64,000 nucleotides of DNA from Amycolatopsis granulosa (GTDB lineage: Bacteria > Actinomycetota > Actinomycetes > Mycobacteriales > Pseudonocardiaceae). Made by a program: the position numbers and the translations under genes. Location of the stretch: assembly GCF_011758745.1 (NCBI RefSeq), contig NZ_JAANOV010000001.1, positions 1,116,001 through 1,180,000 on the forward strand, in the 5' to 3' direction. Below, in pieces: positions 44,061-55,217 of this stretch (its first letter is position 1; each line of letters begins with the position of its first letter). The notes under the pieces were generated by a model. It was not told the DNA's origin. It saw only the letters and a program-made list of their open reading frames with translations, and ran no database searches.

Positions 44061-45347
44061 TCAGCGCCGCATGAACGGCGGGACGTCCACGTCGTCGTCG
44101 GACGGGTCGTCGGTCACCGGCACGGCCCGGCTGGGCAGGCTGCCCTGGGTCGTGCTCGTCCGCGGCGCGGGATAGCTCCGGCTGCCGCCGCCGGCCTGCG
44201 GCAGACCGCTGGACGGCGTGCCGTAGCTGGTGCCGGACGGCGGCGTACGCGGCGGTGTGACCGGGAAGCCCCCACCGGCGGGCGGGGCGGGCGGCGTCGT
44301 CGAGGCCGCCGGGGCCGGCGTGCGGACCTGACCGGCCTCCGCGGAGGCCGTCGCCGAGCGGGTGCCCACCGCGGGCGGTTCGAGCTTCTTGTGCGTGGGG
44401 GAGCCGGAGTCGAACCCGGCCGCGATCACCGTCACGCGCACCTCGTCGCCCAGCGAGTCGTCGATGATCGTCCCGAAGATGATGTTCGCTTCCGGGTGCG
44501 CGGCCTCCTGCACCAGGGAGGCGGCCTCGTTGATCTCGAACAGGCCCAGGTCCGAGCCGCCCGCGATGGACAGCAGCGCGCCGTGCGCGCCCTCCATCGA
44601 CGCCTCGAGCAGCGGCGAGTTGATCGCCTTCTCCGCGGCCTGCACCGCCCGGCCCTCGCCGCGCGCGGAGCCGATGCCCATCAGCGCGCTGCCCGCGCCG
44701 GACATGACCGACTTGACGTCGGCGAAGTCCAGGTTGATCAGACCGGGCGTGGTGATCAGGTCGGTGATGCCCTGGACACCGGAGAGCAGCACCTCGTCGG
44801 CGGAGCGGAACGCGTCCATCAGGCTGACGCCGATGTCGCCGAGCTGCAGCAGCCGGTCGTTGGGGATGACGATGAGGGTGTCGCACTCGTTGCGGAGCGC
44901 CTGGATGCCGTCCTCGGCCTGCTTGCCGCGGCGCTTGCCCTCGAAGGTGAACGGCCGGGTCACCACGCCGATCGTGAGCGCGCCGAGCTTGCGCGCGATC
45001 GAGGCGACCACCGGGGCGCCACCGGTGCCGGTGCCGCCGCCCTCGCCCGCGGTCACGAAGACCATGTCGGCGCCCTTGAGCACCTCCTCGATCTCCTCGC
45101 GGTGGTCCTCGGCGGCCTTGTGCCCGACCTCGGGGTTGGCGCCGGCGCCGAGGCCACGGGTCAGCTCCCGGCCGATGTCGAGCTTGACGTCCGCGTCGGA
45201 CATCAGCAGCGCCTGCGCGTCCGTGTTGATCGCGATGAACTCGACACCTTTGAGGCCGACCTCGATCATGCGGTTGACGGCGTTGACACCGCCGCCGCCG
45301 ATGCCGACGACCTTGATCACCGCGAGGTAGTTGTGCGGGGGCGTCAT
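44061..45347 (-). CDS. ftsZ: Cell division protein FtsZ
   Basis: 428 aa. GTP-binding motifs: [24 protein letters not shown] at 41-47, the tubulin signature [10 protein letters not shown] at 101-110; the T7 synergy loop is in [20 protein letters not shown]. The core ends near residue 315, then a Pro/Ala/Ser-rich linker of about 100 residues and a C-terminal [11 protein letters not shown] that docks SepF or FtsW. ATG 45347. Preceded by its own promoter, because the osmC/dinB insertion separates it from ftsQ. Confidence 0.98.
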   Translation of the reverse strand: MTPPHNYLAVIKVVGIGGGGVNAVNRMIEVGLKGVEFIAINTDAQALLMSDADVKLDIGRELTRGLGAGANPEVGHKAAEDHREEIEEVLKGADMVFVTAGEGGGTGTGGAPVVASIARKLGALTIGVVTRPFTFEGKRRGKQAEDGIQALRNECDTLIVIPNDRLLQLGDIGVSLMDAFRSADEVLLSGVQGITDLITTPGLINLDFADVKSVMSGAGSALMGIGSARGEGRAVQAAEKAINSPLLEASMEGAHGALLSIAGGSDLGLFEINEAASLVQEAAHPEANIIFGTIIDDSLGDEVRVTVIAAGFDSGSPTHKKLEPPAVGTRSATASAEAGQVRTPAPAASTTPPAPPAGGGFPVTPPRTPPSGTSYGTPSSGLPQAGGGSRSYPAPRTSTTQGSLPSRAVPVTDDPSDDDVDVPPFMRR

Positions 45348-45405
45348 CGGGTCCGCCTTCCTATCGTGAATTCCTCGTACCGCTCACCGGGAGCGAAAAA
45401 CCCTC

Positions 45406-45436
45406 AACCTAAACTCAAGGTTCAGAGTTATGTCAA
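45406..45436 (-). promoter_or_regulatory. ftsZ promoter candidate
   Basis: On the minus strand TTGACA (45436-45431) with TTAGGT or TAGGTT 18-19 bases on (45412-45406). RNA would begin near 45398, about 50 bases before ftsZ. The area is locally AT-rich. Confidence 0.55.
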
Positions 45437-45487
45437 CTCCCCGCTCCGTCCGCCGAAGGTAGGGATCCGGCGAAGCGGAATCCAGTA

Positions 45488-45509
45488 GCCACGCCGCGTG
45501 TCGGGCGTG
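45488..45509 (-). terminator. Weak hairpin after dinB-like gene
   Basis: CCACGCC (45488-45494) and GGCGTGG (45503-45509) pair with an 8-base loop, 29 bases after the DinB-like stop. It may stop dinB transcripts before the ftsZ promoter. Confidence 0.35.
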
Positions 45510-45537
45510 GCATTGCAAAATCCTGGCGCCGGCGGTC

Positions 45538-46032
45538 TCATTCGCCGGTCCGGCCGTCGATCATCTCGCGCAGCAGGTCCAGGTGCCCGGCGTGCCGCCC
45601 GGTCTCTTCGACCAGGTGGATCAGCACGTACCGGAGGTTGATCGAGCCGCCCCGGAACGGCACCCGGCTCTCCGGTTCCAGCTTCGCGGCGATCTCCCGG
45701 CTGACGGCGCATTGCGCACGGTAACCGGCCACCAGATCCCCGAGGGGCACGGTGAGCGCCTCCCGGAACTCGGCGTCGGGGTCCCGGTCCAGCCGCGCGG
45801 CCCACCGGTTCGAGCGGCCGTCGAGAACCACTTCGAACCAGTAGTGCTCGACGTAGGTCAGATGGCCGACGAGACCGGCGATCGTGGTCAGCTCGCTGGG
45901 GACCAGGCTGCGGCGGGCCTGCTCGTCGGTCAGGCCCGCGCACTTGAGCACCACGGCCTCCCGCAGGAAGTCCAGGAAACCGCTCAGCTGGTCGTACTCA
46001 CCGCCGTCACGGGCCGGTTCGGTCCTGATCAC
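45538..46032 (-). CDS. DinB-superfamily (DUF664-type) protein
   Basis: 164 aa, four-helix bundle. His residues typical of the metal site occur in GLVGHLTYVEHYWFE and EETGRHAGHLDLLREM, the usual DinB triad spacing. Actinobacterial members include mycothiol-dependent enzymes; the activity here is unknown. GTG 46032 is preferred over ATG 46050 because GGGAAG lies about 9 bases before it. It sits between ftsQ and ftsZ, divergent from the osmC gene, an insertion in the division cluster. Confidence 0.85.
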   Translation of the reverse strand: MIRTEPARDGGEYDQLSGFLDFLREAVVLKCAGLTDEQARRSLVPSELTTIAGLVGHLTYVEHYWFEVVLDGRSNRWAARLDRDPDAEFREALTVPLGDLVAGYRAQCAVSREIAAKLEPESRVPFRGGSINLRYVLIHLVEETGRHAGHLDLLREMIDGRTGE

Positions 46033-46097
46033 GGTGCGAGCTTCCCACATCCGAGGTTACGGTTGCGCTGTCCCGGTCTCGTCGAAAGGGGAACACC

Positions 46098-46532
46098 ATG
46101 CCCAGCCGCGACGCCACCACCCACTGGGAAGGCGGCCTGCAGAACGGCTCCGGTCACGTCACGCTCGACTCGTCCAACGCCGGCCAGTTCGACGTGTCCT
46201 TCCCGACGCGCGCGGGCAGCCCGGAGGGCCAGACCAGTCCGGAGGAGCTCATCGCCGCCGCGCACTCGTCGTGCCTGGCGATGAACCTGTCCGGTGTGCT
46301 GGAGTCGCAGAACCTGACCGCGGAGTCGATCGACGTGAGCGCCGAGGTCACGCTCGGACCGGCCGAGGGCGGCGGGTTCGAGATCAGCGGCATCGTGATC
46401 ACCCTGCGCGCCAGGGTGCCCGGCGTGGACGCGGCGAAGTTCGCCGAGCTCGCCAAGACCGCCGAGCAGACCTGCCCGGTCTCCAAGGCGCTGGCCGGAA
46501 CGACGATCACGCTCGACGCCGCACTGGACTGA
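46098..46532 (+). CDS. OsmC/Ohr-family peroxiredoxin
   Basis: 144 aa. The two redox cysteines lie in AAHSSCLAMNLSGVL and TCPVSKALAGT, the spacing of OsmC proteins that reduce organic hydroperoxides with thiols. The arginine/glutamate environment (THWEGGLQNGSGHVTLD) is conserved. ATG with AAAGGGG six bases upstream. The only plus-strand gene within the dcw cluster; it converges on ftsQ with an 18-base gap. Confidence 0.93.
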   Translation: MPSRDATTHWEGGLQNGSGHVTLDSSNAGQFDVSFPTRAGSPEGQTSPEELIAAAHSSCLAMNLSGVLESQNLTAESIDVSAEVTLGPAEGGGFEISGIVITLRARVPGVDAAKFAELAKTAEQTCPVSKALAGTTITLDAALD

Positions 46533-46550
46533 CGTCCGGTTCACCGCGGG

Positions 46551-47342
46551 TCAGGAGACGGTGGGCAGCTCGGGGCTGGCGACGTCGTAGATCTGGCCCT
46601 CGCGGGTCAGCAGCACGTCCAGCACGCGTGCCTTGCGGTCCGCGTTCTCCGCGTTGCCCCATCGCACGGTCTTGCCCGTGGCCAGGGTGAACTCCACACC
46701 CCCCGGGGTTTTGGCGCGCACCACGGCGATCTGGCCCTTCAGCGGCTGCGGCACGGTCGCCAGCACGGCCACCACCGAGCGGGTCACCGGATCCTCCGGC
46801 GACACCGCCGCCAGCTGGAGCTCAGGCAGGCCCGCCGGCTTGTTCTGCACCGTCTTGTAGTCCAGGCCACCGGAATCGACCAGGTGCAGCCCGTCCCCCG
46901 CCGCGGTGAACCCGACCGGTGTCCGCTCCGTCACCGTGATGTCCACAGTAGACGGCCACGAACGGGAGACGTCCACAGTGGCCACACCGGGGATCGCCGT
47001 GACGCGGGCGGCTATCCCACCGGTGTCCAGCAGCAGCATCGGCTTGAGGTCCGGCACCGCCGCCGCGGCCAGGATCTGGTCGCCAGGCACGCTGCGCGCG
47101 CCGTGCACCTCGACCGATCGCACTCCCAGCAACGAGGTGAACAGCACGACGTACCCGAGCCCGAGCACCGACAGCACGGTCAGCACCGCCACCCAGCGGC
47201 GCCGCAGCGCGCGCCGCCGCGACAGACCCGTGCCGGTGCGCCGCCGGGCGGCCAGCGGGCGACGGCCCCGCCTGCTGCGCGCGGCCGACGGGCGCCGCGT
47301 GGACGGCCGGCTACGCTCCTCGCTCCGCGCTCGCGCCGCCAC
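46551..47342 (-). CDS. ftsQ: Cell division protein FtsQ
   Basis: 263 aa. A basic cytosolic N-terminus of about 48 residues, one membrane helix (AVLTVLSVLGLGYVVLFTSL), then a POTRA domain starting VRSVEVHGARSVPGDQI and the FtsQ region VATVDVSRSWPSTVDITVTE. It connects early and late division proteins with the FtsL/FtsB complex. GTG 47342 directly follows the murC TAG with no gap. Confidence 0.93.
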   Translation of the reverse strand: MAARARSEERSRPSTRRPSAARSRRGRRPLAARRRTGTGLSRRRALRRRWVAVLTVLSVLGLGYVVLFTSLLGVRSVEVHGARSVPGDQILAAAAVPDLKPMLLLDTGGIAARVTAIPGVATVDVSRSWPSTVDITVTERTPVGFTAAGDGLHLVDSGGLDYKTVQNKPAGLPELQLAAVSPEDPVTRSVVAVLATVPQPLKGQIAVVRAKTPGGVEFTLATGKTVRWGNAENADRKARVLDVLLTREGQIYDVASPELPTVS

Positions 47343-48752
47343 CTAGCCCCCGGCCCGCCGGTCCAGCTCGGCCAGGATCTCCGGGCCCAGCTGGGTCACG
47401 TCACCAGCGCCCATGGTCAGCAGCAGGTCCCCGGGCTTGACCAGATCGGCGGCCAGCGCCACGGCCCGGTCGAACGCCGGCTCGTAGTGCACCCCCGCGC
47501 CGGTGATCCGCTCCGCGATCAGCGCCCCGCTGACCCCCGGCTCCGGTTCTTCACGCGCCCCGTACACATCCAGCAGCACGACCTCGTCGGCCAGCCCGAG
47601 CGCGTCCGCGAACTCCGCGGCGAACAGCTTGGTGCGCGAGTACAGGTGCGGCTGGAACACCACGACCACCCGGCCCCCGCCCGCCGCGTGCCGCACCGCC
47701 CGCAGCTGCGCCGCGACCTCCGTCGGGTGATGGGCGTAGTCGTCGTAGACCCGCACGTCCCCGGCCCGGCCCTTGAACTCGAACCGCCGCCGCACGCCCC
47801 CGAACGCGGCCAGCCCCTCGGCCAGCCCGTCCAGCGGTGCGCCCAGCTCCAGCCCGGCCAGCAGTGCCGCGACCGCGTTGAACGCCATGTGCTCGCCGGG
47901 CACCGCGACCCGCACCTCGGTCTCCGCGCCGTCCAGGGCGATCCGGACCACGCCACCGACCTCCGCCGGGCGGTAGTCCAGCACCCGGGCATCACCCGGC
48001 ACGGTCACCGAGCGGCCGTAGCGGCGCACCCGCACGCCCTCGCGGGCGGCGTGGTCCCCGAGGGCGTTCGCGGCCTCGTCGTCGGCGCACACGATGAGCA
48101 GGCCGCCGGGCTCGATCCGGCGCGTGAACCGCGTGAAGACCGCGGTGTAGGCCTCGGCGGTGCCGTGGTGGTCCAGGTGGTCGGGCTCCACGTTGGTCAC
48201 CACCGCCACCGACGGCGAGTAGCTCAGGAACGACCCGTCGCTCTCGTCGGCCTCGGCGACGAACAGCCCGCCCTCGCCGTGGTGGGCGTTGGCGCCCGAC
48301 TCGTTGAGGTCCCCGCCGATCGCGAACGACGGGTCCAGGCGGCAGTGCTGCAGCGCGACCGTGAGCATCGAGGTGGTCGACGTCTTGCCGTGGGTCCCGG
48401 CGATGCACGCGACCCGGTGCCCGGCCATCAGCAGCGCCAGCGCCTGCGCCCGGTGCAGCACCGGGATGCCGCGCTCGCGGGCGGCCACCAGCTCCGGGTT
48501 GCTCTCCTTGATCGCGGTGGACACCACCACGGCGGACGGGCCGCCGGGCAGCGCGTCCAGGTTCTGCGGGCGCTGCCCGATGCCGATCTCGGCGCCCTGC
48601 GCGCGCAGCGTCAGGAACGCCCGGGAATCCTTGGCATCCGAGCCCGACACCCGGGCGCCGCGCGCCAGCAGGATCCGGGCGATCCCGCTCATGCCGGCGC
48701 CGCCGATCCCGATCAGGTGGGCCCGGCTCAGCTCGGCGGGGACGTCGCTCAC
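47343..48752 (-). CDS. murC: UDP-N-acetylmuramate-L-alanine ligase MurC
   Basis: 469 aa. [18 protein letters not shown] binds UDP-MurNAc, [14 protein letters not shown] is the ATP loop, and [11 protein letters not shown] is the Mur-ligase histidine motif specific to MurC. It adds L-Ala to UDP-MurNAc in the cytosol. GTG 48752 overlaps the murG stop (GTGA). Confidence 0.97.
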   Translation of the reverse strand: MSDVPAELSRAHLIGIGGAGMSGIARILLARGARVSGSDAKDSRAFLTLRAQGAEIGIGQRPQNLDALPGGPSAVVVSTAIKESNPELVAARERGIPVLHRAQALALLMAGHRVACIAGTHGKTSTTSMLTVALQHCRLDPSFAIGGDLNESGANAHHGEGGLFVAEADESDGSFLSYSPSVAVVTNVEPDHLDHHGTAEAYTAVFTRFTRRIEPGGLLIVCADDEAANALGDHAAREGVRVRRYGRSVTVPGDARVLDYRPAEVGGVVRIALDGAETEVRVAVPGEHMAFNAVAALLAGLELGAPLDGLAEGLAAFGGVRRRFEFKGRAGDVRVYDDYAHHPTEVAAQLRAVRHAAGGGRVVVVFQPHLYSRTKLFAAEFADALGLADEVVLLDVYGAREEPEPGVSGALIAERITGAGVHYEPAFDRAVALAADLVKPGDLLLTMGAGDVTQLGPEILAELDRRAGG

Positions 48753-49852
48753 TTGCCGCACACCTCCAGGACGATGCGCGCCAGCACCTCGTCGGCCTCG
48801 CGGTGCCCCAGCCCGACGGCCGCGGCCCCCATCTTCGCGACCCGGTCCGGGTCGGTGAGCAGCGGGACGACCAGCTCGGCCACCTTCGCCGGGCTCAGCT
48901 CGGCGTCGTCGACCATCAGCGCCGCACCGGCGTCCACCGCAGGCCGCGCGTTGATCGCCTGCTCGCCGTTGCCGTGCGGCAGCGGCACGAACACCGCGGG
49001 CAGCCCGACCGCGGACACCTCGGCGGCCGTCATCGCACCCGACCGGCACAGCACCATGTCCGCGGCCGCGTACGCCAGGTCCATCCGCTCCAGGTAGGGC
49101 ACCGGCACGTAGGCCGGCCGCCCCGGGAACTCCTGCACCACCAGGCTGTTCTTCGGGCCGTGCGCGTGCAGCACCCCGATGCCGGCACCGGCCAGCTCCC
49201 TGGCCGCCCCCGAGACCGCGGCGTTGATCGACTGGGCGCCCTGCGAACCGCCGAACACCAGCAGCGTCGGCGCGTCCGGGTCGAGGCCGAAGTGCTCGCG
49301 CGCCTGCGCCCGCAGGGCCGCGCGGTCCAGTGAGGTGATCGAGCGCCGCAGCGGGATCCCGACGACCTCCGCGCCGGGCAGCGGCGTGCCCGGGACGGCG
49401 ACGGCGACCCGCTTCGCGAACCGGGCACCGACCCGGTTGGCCAGGCCGGGCGACTGGTTGGCCTCGTGCACCACGATCGGCACCCGGCCGCGGGCGGCGA
49501 AGTAGGCGGGCAGCGACACGTAACCGCCGAACCCGACCACGACGTCCGCCCCGACCCGGTCCAGGACCGCGCGGGTCTGCTTGACCGAGTCGCGGACCTT
49601 CAGCGGCAGCCGCAGCAGGTCCGTGGTCGGCTTGCGCGGCAGCGGCACCGGCGGGATCAGCTCCAGCGGGTAACCGCGCGCCGGGACGAGCTTGTTCTCC
49701 AGTCCCCGGGACGTGCCCAGGGCGACCACCGTGGCGTCCGGCCGCAGCCGCCGCACGGCGTCGGCCAGCGCCAGCGCGGGTTCGATGTGTCCGGCCGTGC
49801 CGCCGCCCGCCACCACCACGGTGGGAGCCACGCCGGTAACCGCCTTGCTCAC
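48749..49852 (-). CDS. murG: Lipid II synthase MurG (UDP-GlcNAc transferase)
   Basis: 367 aa, GT28. [48 protein letters not shown] and the donor-site segments [15 protein letters not shown] and [20 protein letters not shown] are all present. It adds GlcNAc to lipid I at the inner membrane face. GTG 49852; overlaps murC by 4 bases and starts 6 bases after ftsW. Confidence 0.97.
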   Translation of the reverse strand: MSKAVTGVAPTVVVAGGGTAGHIEPALALADAVRRLRPDATVVALGTSRGLENKLVPARGYPLELIPPVPLPRKPTTDLLRLPLKVRDSVKQTRAVLDRVGADVVVGFGGYVSLPAYFAARGRVPIVVHEANQSPGLANRVGARFAKRVAVAVPGTPLPGAEVVGIPLRRSITSLDRAALRAQAREHFGLDPDAPTLLVFGGSQGAQSINAAVSGAARELAGAGIGVLHAHGPKNSLVVQEFPGRPAYVPVPYLERMDLAYAAADMVLCRSGAMTAAEVSAVGLPAVFVPLPHGNGEQAINARPAVDAGAALMVDDAELSPAKVAELVVPLLTDPDRVAKMGAAAVGLGHREADEVLARIVLEVCGK

Positions 49853-49858
49853 TTGCTC

Positions 49859-51280
49859 CTACGTCCCTCTCCGCACTGAACTTCCCCGTCTTCCCGGCGC
49901 TGCGCGCCGGCGCTCGGGCGCCTGCGCCGATCGTGCCCCGCGGGCCGACGGGCGGTCCCCGCGGGGGGTGCCGCGCCCGCTGCCCCGCCGCCGGGCCGGC
50001 GGCCGGTAGACCTCGGGTGCCGGCAGGCGCAGCAGACGGCCGAACTTACCCGGTCCCTGCGAGCGCAACGCGGCGACCGACTCCGGTTCGTGCCGCGCCG
50101 CGTTGGCCAGCAGCCCCATCAGGAACATGGTGACCCAGATCGACGTGCCACCCGCCGAGATCAGCGGCAGTGTCACACCGGTGACCGGCAGCAGACCCAC
50201 CACGTAGCCGATGTTGATGCCGGCCTGGGACACCGTGAACACCGTCAGCGTGCCCGCGGTGATCCGGATCCACGGGTCCAGGTTACGCATGGCGATGCGC
50301 AGCCCGACGATCGCGAGCCCGACGAACAGGCCGATCACCACGATGCAGCCGATGAACCCGAGCTCCTCGCCGATCACCGCGAATATGAAGTCGTTCTGCA
50401 CGTTCGGCAGGTAGGACCACTTCGACGGGCCCTGCCCGAGTCCCTTGCCGAACAGGCCGCCGTCGGCCAGCGCGTACTTGGCCTGCGTGGCCTGGTAGGC
50501 CGCGCCGCTGGTGTCCGACCCCGGCGACAGGAACGACAGGACCCGCGACATGCGGTAGGACGCGGTCAGCGCGAGCACCACGGCCCCGGCGACGCCGCCG
50601 GCGAGGATCACCGCGAACAGCCGCTTCGGTGCGCCGGCGAACCACAGCAGCGACATCAGCACCACGCCGAGCGTGATCGTGCCGGACAGGTTCGGCTGCG
50701 CCATGACCAGCGCGAACATCAGCAGCGCGACCGGTACCACCGGCACCATCAGGTGCCGCCACTGGTGCAGCACGTGGTACTTGGTGACGAGCACGTGCGC
50801 GCCCCACAGCGCGAAGGCGACCTTGGTGAACTCCACCGGCTGCACCGAGAACCCGCCGACGACGAACCACCGCTGGGCGCCGCCACCGGCCGAACCGAGC
50901 GGCGTCAGCACCAGCGCCAGCATCGACAGGCACACGACCACGGCCATCGACGACAGCGCGCGGGTGCGCCGCAGCGGCATCCGCAGCGCCACCCAGAACA
51001 CCACCGACCCGCTCAGCACGAACACCAGGTGCTTCTTGAACAGCGAGTACACCCCCGCCCCGGTGTCCGGGTCGACCGAGGCGACCGAGGACGCCGACAG
51101 CACCATCACGATGCCGATCGAGGTGAGCAGGCCGGTCAGCGCCAGCACCAGGTGGAAGTCGGCCAGCGGGCGCGACAGCCACGCGGTCAGCGCGGTGAAG
51201 GTCGCGCGCGCCGGGCTGGGCCGGTCACCGCGTTTGCGCTCGCGTTCCTGCTTCTGCTCCGGCTGCTCAACGACCGTCAT
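49859..51280 (-). CDS. ftsW: FtsW septal peptidoglycan polymerase (SEDS)
   Basis: 473 aa, ten membrane segments. SEDS features: [14 protein letters not shown], the catalytic-loop region [20 protein letters not shown] with the conserved Asp-rich stretch, [22 protein letters not shown], and [15 protein letters not shown] near the C-terminal end of the core. It polymerises glycan from lipid II with FtsI. The Arg-rich C-terminal tail of about 60 residues is typical for actinobacteria. ATG 51280 overlaps the murD end by 14 bases. Confidence 0.96.
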   Translation of the reverse strand: MTVVEQPEQKQERERKRGDRPSPARATFTALTAWLSRPLADFHLVLALTGLLTSIGIVMVLSASSVASVDPDTGAGVYSLFKKHLVFVLSGSVVFWVALRMPLRRTRALSSMAVVVCLSMLALVLTPLGSAGGGAQRWFVVGGFSVQPVEFTKVAFALWGAHVLVTKYHVLHQWRHLMVPVVPVALLMFALVMAQPNLSGTITLGVVLMSLLWFAGAPKRLFAVILAGGVAGAVVLALTASYRMSRVLSFLSPGSDTSGAAYQATQAKYALADGGLFGKGLGQGPSKWSYLPNVQNDFIFAVIGEELGFIGCIVVIGLFVGLAIVGLRIAMRNLDPWIRITAGTLTVFTVSQAGINIGYVVGLLPVTGVTLPLISAGGTSIWVTMFLMGLLANAARHEPESVAALRSQGPGKFGRLLRLPAPEVYRPPARRRGSGRGTPRGDRPSARGARSAQAPERRRAAPGRRGSSVRRGT

Positions 51281-52661
51281 CGGCAGACCCCGTCGCACGG
51301 GCCAGGACCGCGTCGGCGAAGGCGTCACCCCGATGGGCGTAGTTGCGGAACATGTCCAGGGAAGCCCCGGCCGGTGCCAGCAGCACCACGTCACCGGGCC
51401 GGGCCAGGTCGCTGGCCACCGAGACCGCCTCGTTCATGGCCTCATCGTCACCCGAGGCAACCCGATGGACGGGGACATCCGGCGCGTGTCGCGCGAGAGC
51501 GGCGGCGATCACCGGCGCGTCCGCGCCCATCAGCACCACACCCCGCAGCCGGCCCGCGACCACCTCGACCAGGTCGTCGACCGCGGCGCCCTTGAGCTGA
51601 CCGCCCGCGATCCACACCACGCTGCCGTGCGCGAGCAGGGAGCCGGCGGCGGCGTGCGGATTGGTCGCCTTCGAGTCGTTCACGTAGCGGACCCCGCCGA
51701 ACTCGCCCACCTCGACGGCCCGGTGCGCGCCCGGCCGGAACTCGCGCAGGCCCTTGGCCACCGCGTCCGGCTGCACGCCGTAGGCGCGGGCCAGTGCGGC
51801 GGCGGCGAGCGCGTTGGCCAGGTTGTGCGGACCGGGCGGCCGCACCTCGGCGGCGGAGATCAGTTCGTCGGCGGAATGTCGCGGGTCCGGCCCGTAGGCG
51901 CGGTCGATCAGCAGGTCCTCGACCAGGCCCAGCTCCCCCGGCCGCGGGGTGTCCAGCCGGAACCCCACCCGCCGCGCCCCGGCAGGCGCGTAGGAGTCGG
52001 CCAGCCGCACCGACCACGGGTCGTCGGCGTTGTGCACCACGACCGACGAGTGCGCGTGGATGGTGCCCTTCGCGGCGGCGTACTCGGCGAGCGTGCCGTG
52101 CCAGTCCAGGTGGTCCTCGGCGAGGTTGAGCACCACCGAGGCGTGCGGGGCCAGGGTCGAGGACCAGTGCAGCTGGAAGCTGGACAGCTCCACCGCCAGC
52201 GCCTGGTAGCCCTCGAAGACGGCGTCCAGCACCGGCAGGCCGATGTTGCCGCAGGCCAGCGCGTGCACGCCGCCGGCGCGCAGCATCGACTCCAGCATGC
52301 CGACCGTGGTGGTCTTGCCGTTGGTGCCGGTGACGGCGAGCCAGGTGGCCGGTTCCGGCAGGTCGCGGGAGGCGCGCCAGGCGAGCTCGACGTCGCCGAT
52401 CACCTCGACGCCGGCCGCGGCCGCGGCGACCAGCAGCGGCGCCGCCGGCCGCCAGCCGGGGCTGGTGACCACGAGGTCGGTCCCGGCCGGCGGGGCGTCC
52501 AGCCCCGGGATCAGCTCGGCGCCCAGGCCGTCCAGCTCGGCGAGCCGGCCGGCGTCGCCGTCGGTCACGGTGACCCGGGCGCCCCGCTCGGTCAGCGCCC
52601 GCACCGCCGAGCGGCCGGTCACCCCGGCGCCGGCGACGAGGACGTTGCGTCCGGCGAACAC
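51267..52661 (-). CDS. murD: UDP-MurNAc-L-Ala:D-Glu ligase MurD
   Basis: 464 aa. VLVAGAGVTGRSAVRAL, the ATP loop AVTGTNGKTTTVGML, LNLAEDHLDWHGTLAEYAAA and NDSKATNPHAA are MurD hallmarks. It adds D-Glu. GTG 52661 lies 4 bases after the mraY stop; the C-terminus overlaps ftsW. Confidence 0.97.
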   Translation of the reverse strand: MFAGRNVLVAGAGVTGRSAVRALTERGARVTVTDGDAGRLAELDGLGAELIPGLDAPPAGTDLVVTSPGWRPAAPLLVAAAAAGVEVIGDVELAWRASRDLPEPATWLAVTGTNGKTTTVGMLESMLRAGGVHALACGNIGLPVLDAVFEGYQALAVELSSFQLHWSSTLAPHASVVLNLAEDHLDWHGTLAEYAAAKGTIHAHSSVVVHNADDPWSVRLADSYAPAGARRVGFRLDTPRPGELGLVEDLLIDRAYGPDPRHSADELISAAEVRPPGPHNLANALAAAALARAYGVQPDAVAKGLREFRPGAHRAVEVGEFGGVRYVNDSKATNPHAAAGSLLAHGSVVWIAGGQLKGAAVDDLVEVVAGRLRGVVLMGADAPVIAAALARHAPDVPVHRVASGDDEAMNEAVSVASDLARPGDVVLLAPAGASLDMFRNYAHRGDAFADAVLARATGSADDGR

Positions 52662-52665
52662 GGTC

Positions 52666-53751
52666 CTAGCCTCCCGCGCCCAGCTGTTCGGAGTAGAACA
52701 ACCCCAGGCCGAACATGCAGCAGATCGCGGCGAGCAGCCAGAACCGGATGATCACGGTGGTCTCGGCCCAGCCCGCCAGCTCGAAGTGGTGGTGGAACGG
52801 GGCCATCCGGAACAGCCGCCGCCGGGTCGTGCGGAACACCGCGATCTGGAGCACCACCGAGATCATCTCGACCATGAACAGGCCGCCGATGACGATGGCG
52901 AGCAGTTCGGTGCGGGTGGTGATGGACAGCCCGGCGACCAGGCCGCCCAGCGCGAGCGCGCCGGTGTCGCCCATGAAGATCTTGGCCGGGGCGGCGTTCC
53001 ACCACAGGAACCCGATGCACGCCCCCGCGGCGGCGGCCGCGACGACCGCGAGGTCCAGCGGGTCGCGCACGTCGTAGCAGGCGGCCTGCGGGGTCACCAC
53101 GCAGGACAGCCGGGCCTGCCAGAACGCGATCACCACGTAGGTCGCCAGCACCATCGCCGAGGTGCCGCCGGCCAGGCCGTCCAGGCCGTCGGTGAAGTTC
53201 ACCGCGTTCGACCAGCCGGAGACGACCACGTAGCAGAAGATCACGAAGATCACCGCGGGGAAGGTGATCAGCGCGAGGTCGCGGACGTAGCTCAGGTGCA
53301 GCGACGCCGGGGTGAGGCCGTAGCGGTCGGCGAACTGCAGCGCCATGATGCCGAACGCGACCGCGACCACGAGCTGGCCGACCAGCTTGGCGGTTTTGTT
53401 CAGCCCCAGGTTGCGCTGCTTGCGGATCTTGATGAAGTCGTCGAGGAACCCGACCACGCCCAGGCCCACCGCGAGGAACAGCACCAGCAGGCCGGACGCC
53501 GACGGGCCGTCGGTTCCGCTGTCGGTGCCCATCCAGTTCACCAGGTGCGCGGCGAAGTAGCCGACCACCATCGCGACGATGATCGCGACCCCGCCCATCG
53601 TGGGCGTGCCGCGCTTGGACTTGTGGCCCTGCGGGCCTTCCTCGCGGATCTCCTGGCCGAAGCCCTGCCGGGAGAACACCCGGATCAGGTAGGGCGTGAG
53701 CAGGATGGAGACCAGGAGACCGATCGCGGCCGCGATCAGAATGCTGATCAC
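52666..53751 (-). CDS. mraY: Phospho-MurNAc-pentapeptide translocase MraY
   Basis: 361 aa, ten helices. [32 protein letters not shown] (Asp-Asp motif), [12 protein letters not shown], and [13 protein letters not shown] with the HHH motif are all there. Makes lipid I from undecaprenyl phosphate. GTG 53751 overlaps the murF stop (GTGA). Confidence 0.98.
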   Translation of the reverse strand: MISILIAAAIGLLVSILLTPYLIRVFSRQGFGQEIREEGPQGHKSKRGTPTMGGVAIIVAMVVGYFAAHLVNWMGTDSGTDGPSASGLLVLFLAVGLGVVGFLDDFIKIRKQRNLGLNKTAKLVGQLVVAVAFGIMALQFADRYGLTPASLHLSYVRDLALITFPAVIFVIFCYVVVSGWSNAVNFTDGLDGLAGGTSAMVLATYVVIAFWQARLSCVVTPQAACYDVRDPLDLAVVAAAAAGACIGFLWWNAAPAKIFMGDTGALALGGLVAGLSITTRTELLAIVIGGLFMVEMISVVLQIAVFRTTRRRLFRMAPFHHHFELAGWAETTVIIRFWLLAAICCMFGLGLFYSEQLGAGG

Positions 53752-55217
53752 GCAACACCTTCCTTGAGCAGTGCGTCGGCGACGAGCCAGAGCTCGGCGA
53801 CCTTCGAAGCTTTCACGAGCACGACGTCACCGGGCTCCAGCTGCTCCCGCAGGAGCGTGATCGCGGCCTGGGCGTCGGGCACCAGCACGGACTCCTCACC
53901 CCACGAACCCTCGTGGCTGGCGCCCTGGTGCATCGCGGCGGCCTCGTCACCGACCACCACGAGCCTGCTGATGTTGAGCCGGACCGCGAGGCGGCCGATC
54001 TCGTCGTGCGCGGACACGCTATCGGCACCGAGTTCGCCCATCACACCGAGGACCGCCCACGAGCGCCGGCCACGGCTGGCCGAGGCGAGGGTCTTGAGCG
54101 CGGCGCGCATCGACTCGGGGTTGGCGTTGTAGGAGTCGTTCATGACCACCACACCGTCGGCGCGGGTGGTGACCTCCATGCGCCGCGCGGAACGGCGCTG
54201 CGCGGCCGACAGCCGCTGCGCGACCTCCGCCACCGTGGCGCCGAGCTCCAGGGCGATCGCCGCGGCCGTCAGCGCGTTGCCGACGTGGTGCTCGCCGTAC
54301 AGCGACAGTTTCACCGGCGCCGTACCGGACGGCGTGATCAGCCGGAACGAGGCCCGGGCCTGCTCGTCGAGCGTGATGTCCTCGGCGCGCACCTGGGCGT
54401 CCGGGTGCTCACCGACCCCCACGACGCGGGCCGTGGTGCGGCTCGCCATCGCCGAGACCAGCGGGTCGTCCAGGTTGAGGATCGCGACCCCGCCCTGCCC
54501 GGCCGGCGGCAGGGCCTCGACCAGTTCGCCCTTGGTCTTCGCGATCCCCTCGCGCGAGCCGAACTCGCCGACGTGGGCGCTGCCCACGTTGAGCACCGCC
54601 CCGATGCGCGGCGGGGCGATCTCCGCGAGGTGGGCGATGTGTCCCGGCCCGCGCGCGGACATCTCCAGCACCAGGTGCCGGGTGTTCTCGTCGGCGCGCA
54701 ACGCGGTCCACGGGTGGCCCAGCTCGTTGTTGAACGACCCCGGTGGCGCGACGGTCGGGCCCATCGGCTCGAGCAGCTGCGCGATGAGGTCCTTGGTGGA
54801 GGTCTTGCCGGACGAGCCGGTCACCCCGACGACGGTGAGCCCGGCGCGGGACAGCTCGAGCACCACGTACCGGGCCAGCCTGGCCAGCGCGCCCAGCACC
54901 GCCGCCCCGGAGCCGTCCCGGTCGCCGGTCAGCGCGAGCGCGCGCTCGTGCGCCTCGCCGGGCGGCAGCGGCGGAACGATCACCGCCGGCGCGTCCACCT
55001 CGCGCGCGGCGAGCACACCGGCCGCGCCGCTCGCGACCGCCGTGGCGGCGAAGTCGTGCCCGTCGACCTTCTCACCGGGCAGGGCGACGAACAGCCCGCC
55101 CGGCGTCAGCTTGCGGGAGTCGAACTCGACGGTGCCGGTGACCGTCGCACGACCGTCGGTGCGGTGCAGCCGCCCGCCGGTGATGGCGGCGATCTGCTCG
55201 AGCGTGAGCGGGATCAA
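53748..55217 (-). CDS. murF: UDP-MurNAc-tripeptide:D-Ala-D-Ala ligase MurF
   Basis: 489 aa from TTG 55217, which has AGGAG five bases upstream and overlaps the murE stop (TTGA). [19 protein letters not shown] is the ATP loop; [18 protein letters not shown] and [20 protein letters not shown] are MurF-specific. Adds D-Ala-D-Ala to complete the pentapeptide. Confidence 0.97.
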   Translation of the reverse strand: MIPLTLEQIAAITGGRLHRTDGRATVTGTVEFDSRKLTPGGLFVALPGEKVDGHDFAATAVASGAAGVLAAREVDAPAVIVPPLPPGEAHERALALTGDRDGSGAAVLGALARLARYVVLELSRAGLTVVGVTGSSGKTSTKDLIAQLLEPMGPTVAPPGSFNNELGHPWTALRADENTRHLVLEMSARGPGHIAHLAEIAPPRIGAVLNVGSAHVGEFGSREGIAKTKGELVEALPPAGQGGVAILNLDDPLVSAMASRTTARVVGVGEHPDAQVRAEDITLDEQARASFRLITPSGTAPVKLSLYGEHHVGNALTAAAIALELGATVAEVAQRLSAAQRRSARRMEVTTRADGVVVMNDSYNANPESMRAALKTLASASRGRRSWAVLGVMGELGADSVSAHDEIGRLAVRLNISRLVVVGDEAAAMHQGASHEGSWGEESVLVPDAQAAITLLREQLEPGDVVLVKASKVAELWLVADALLKEGVA

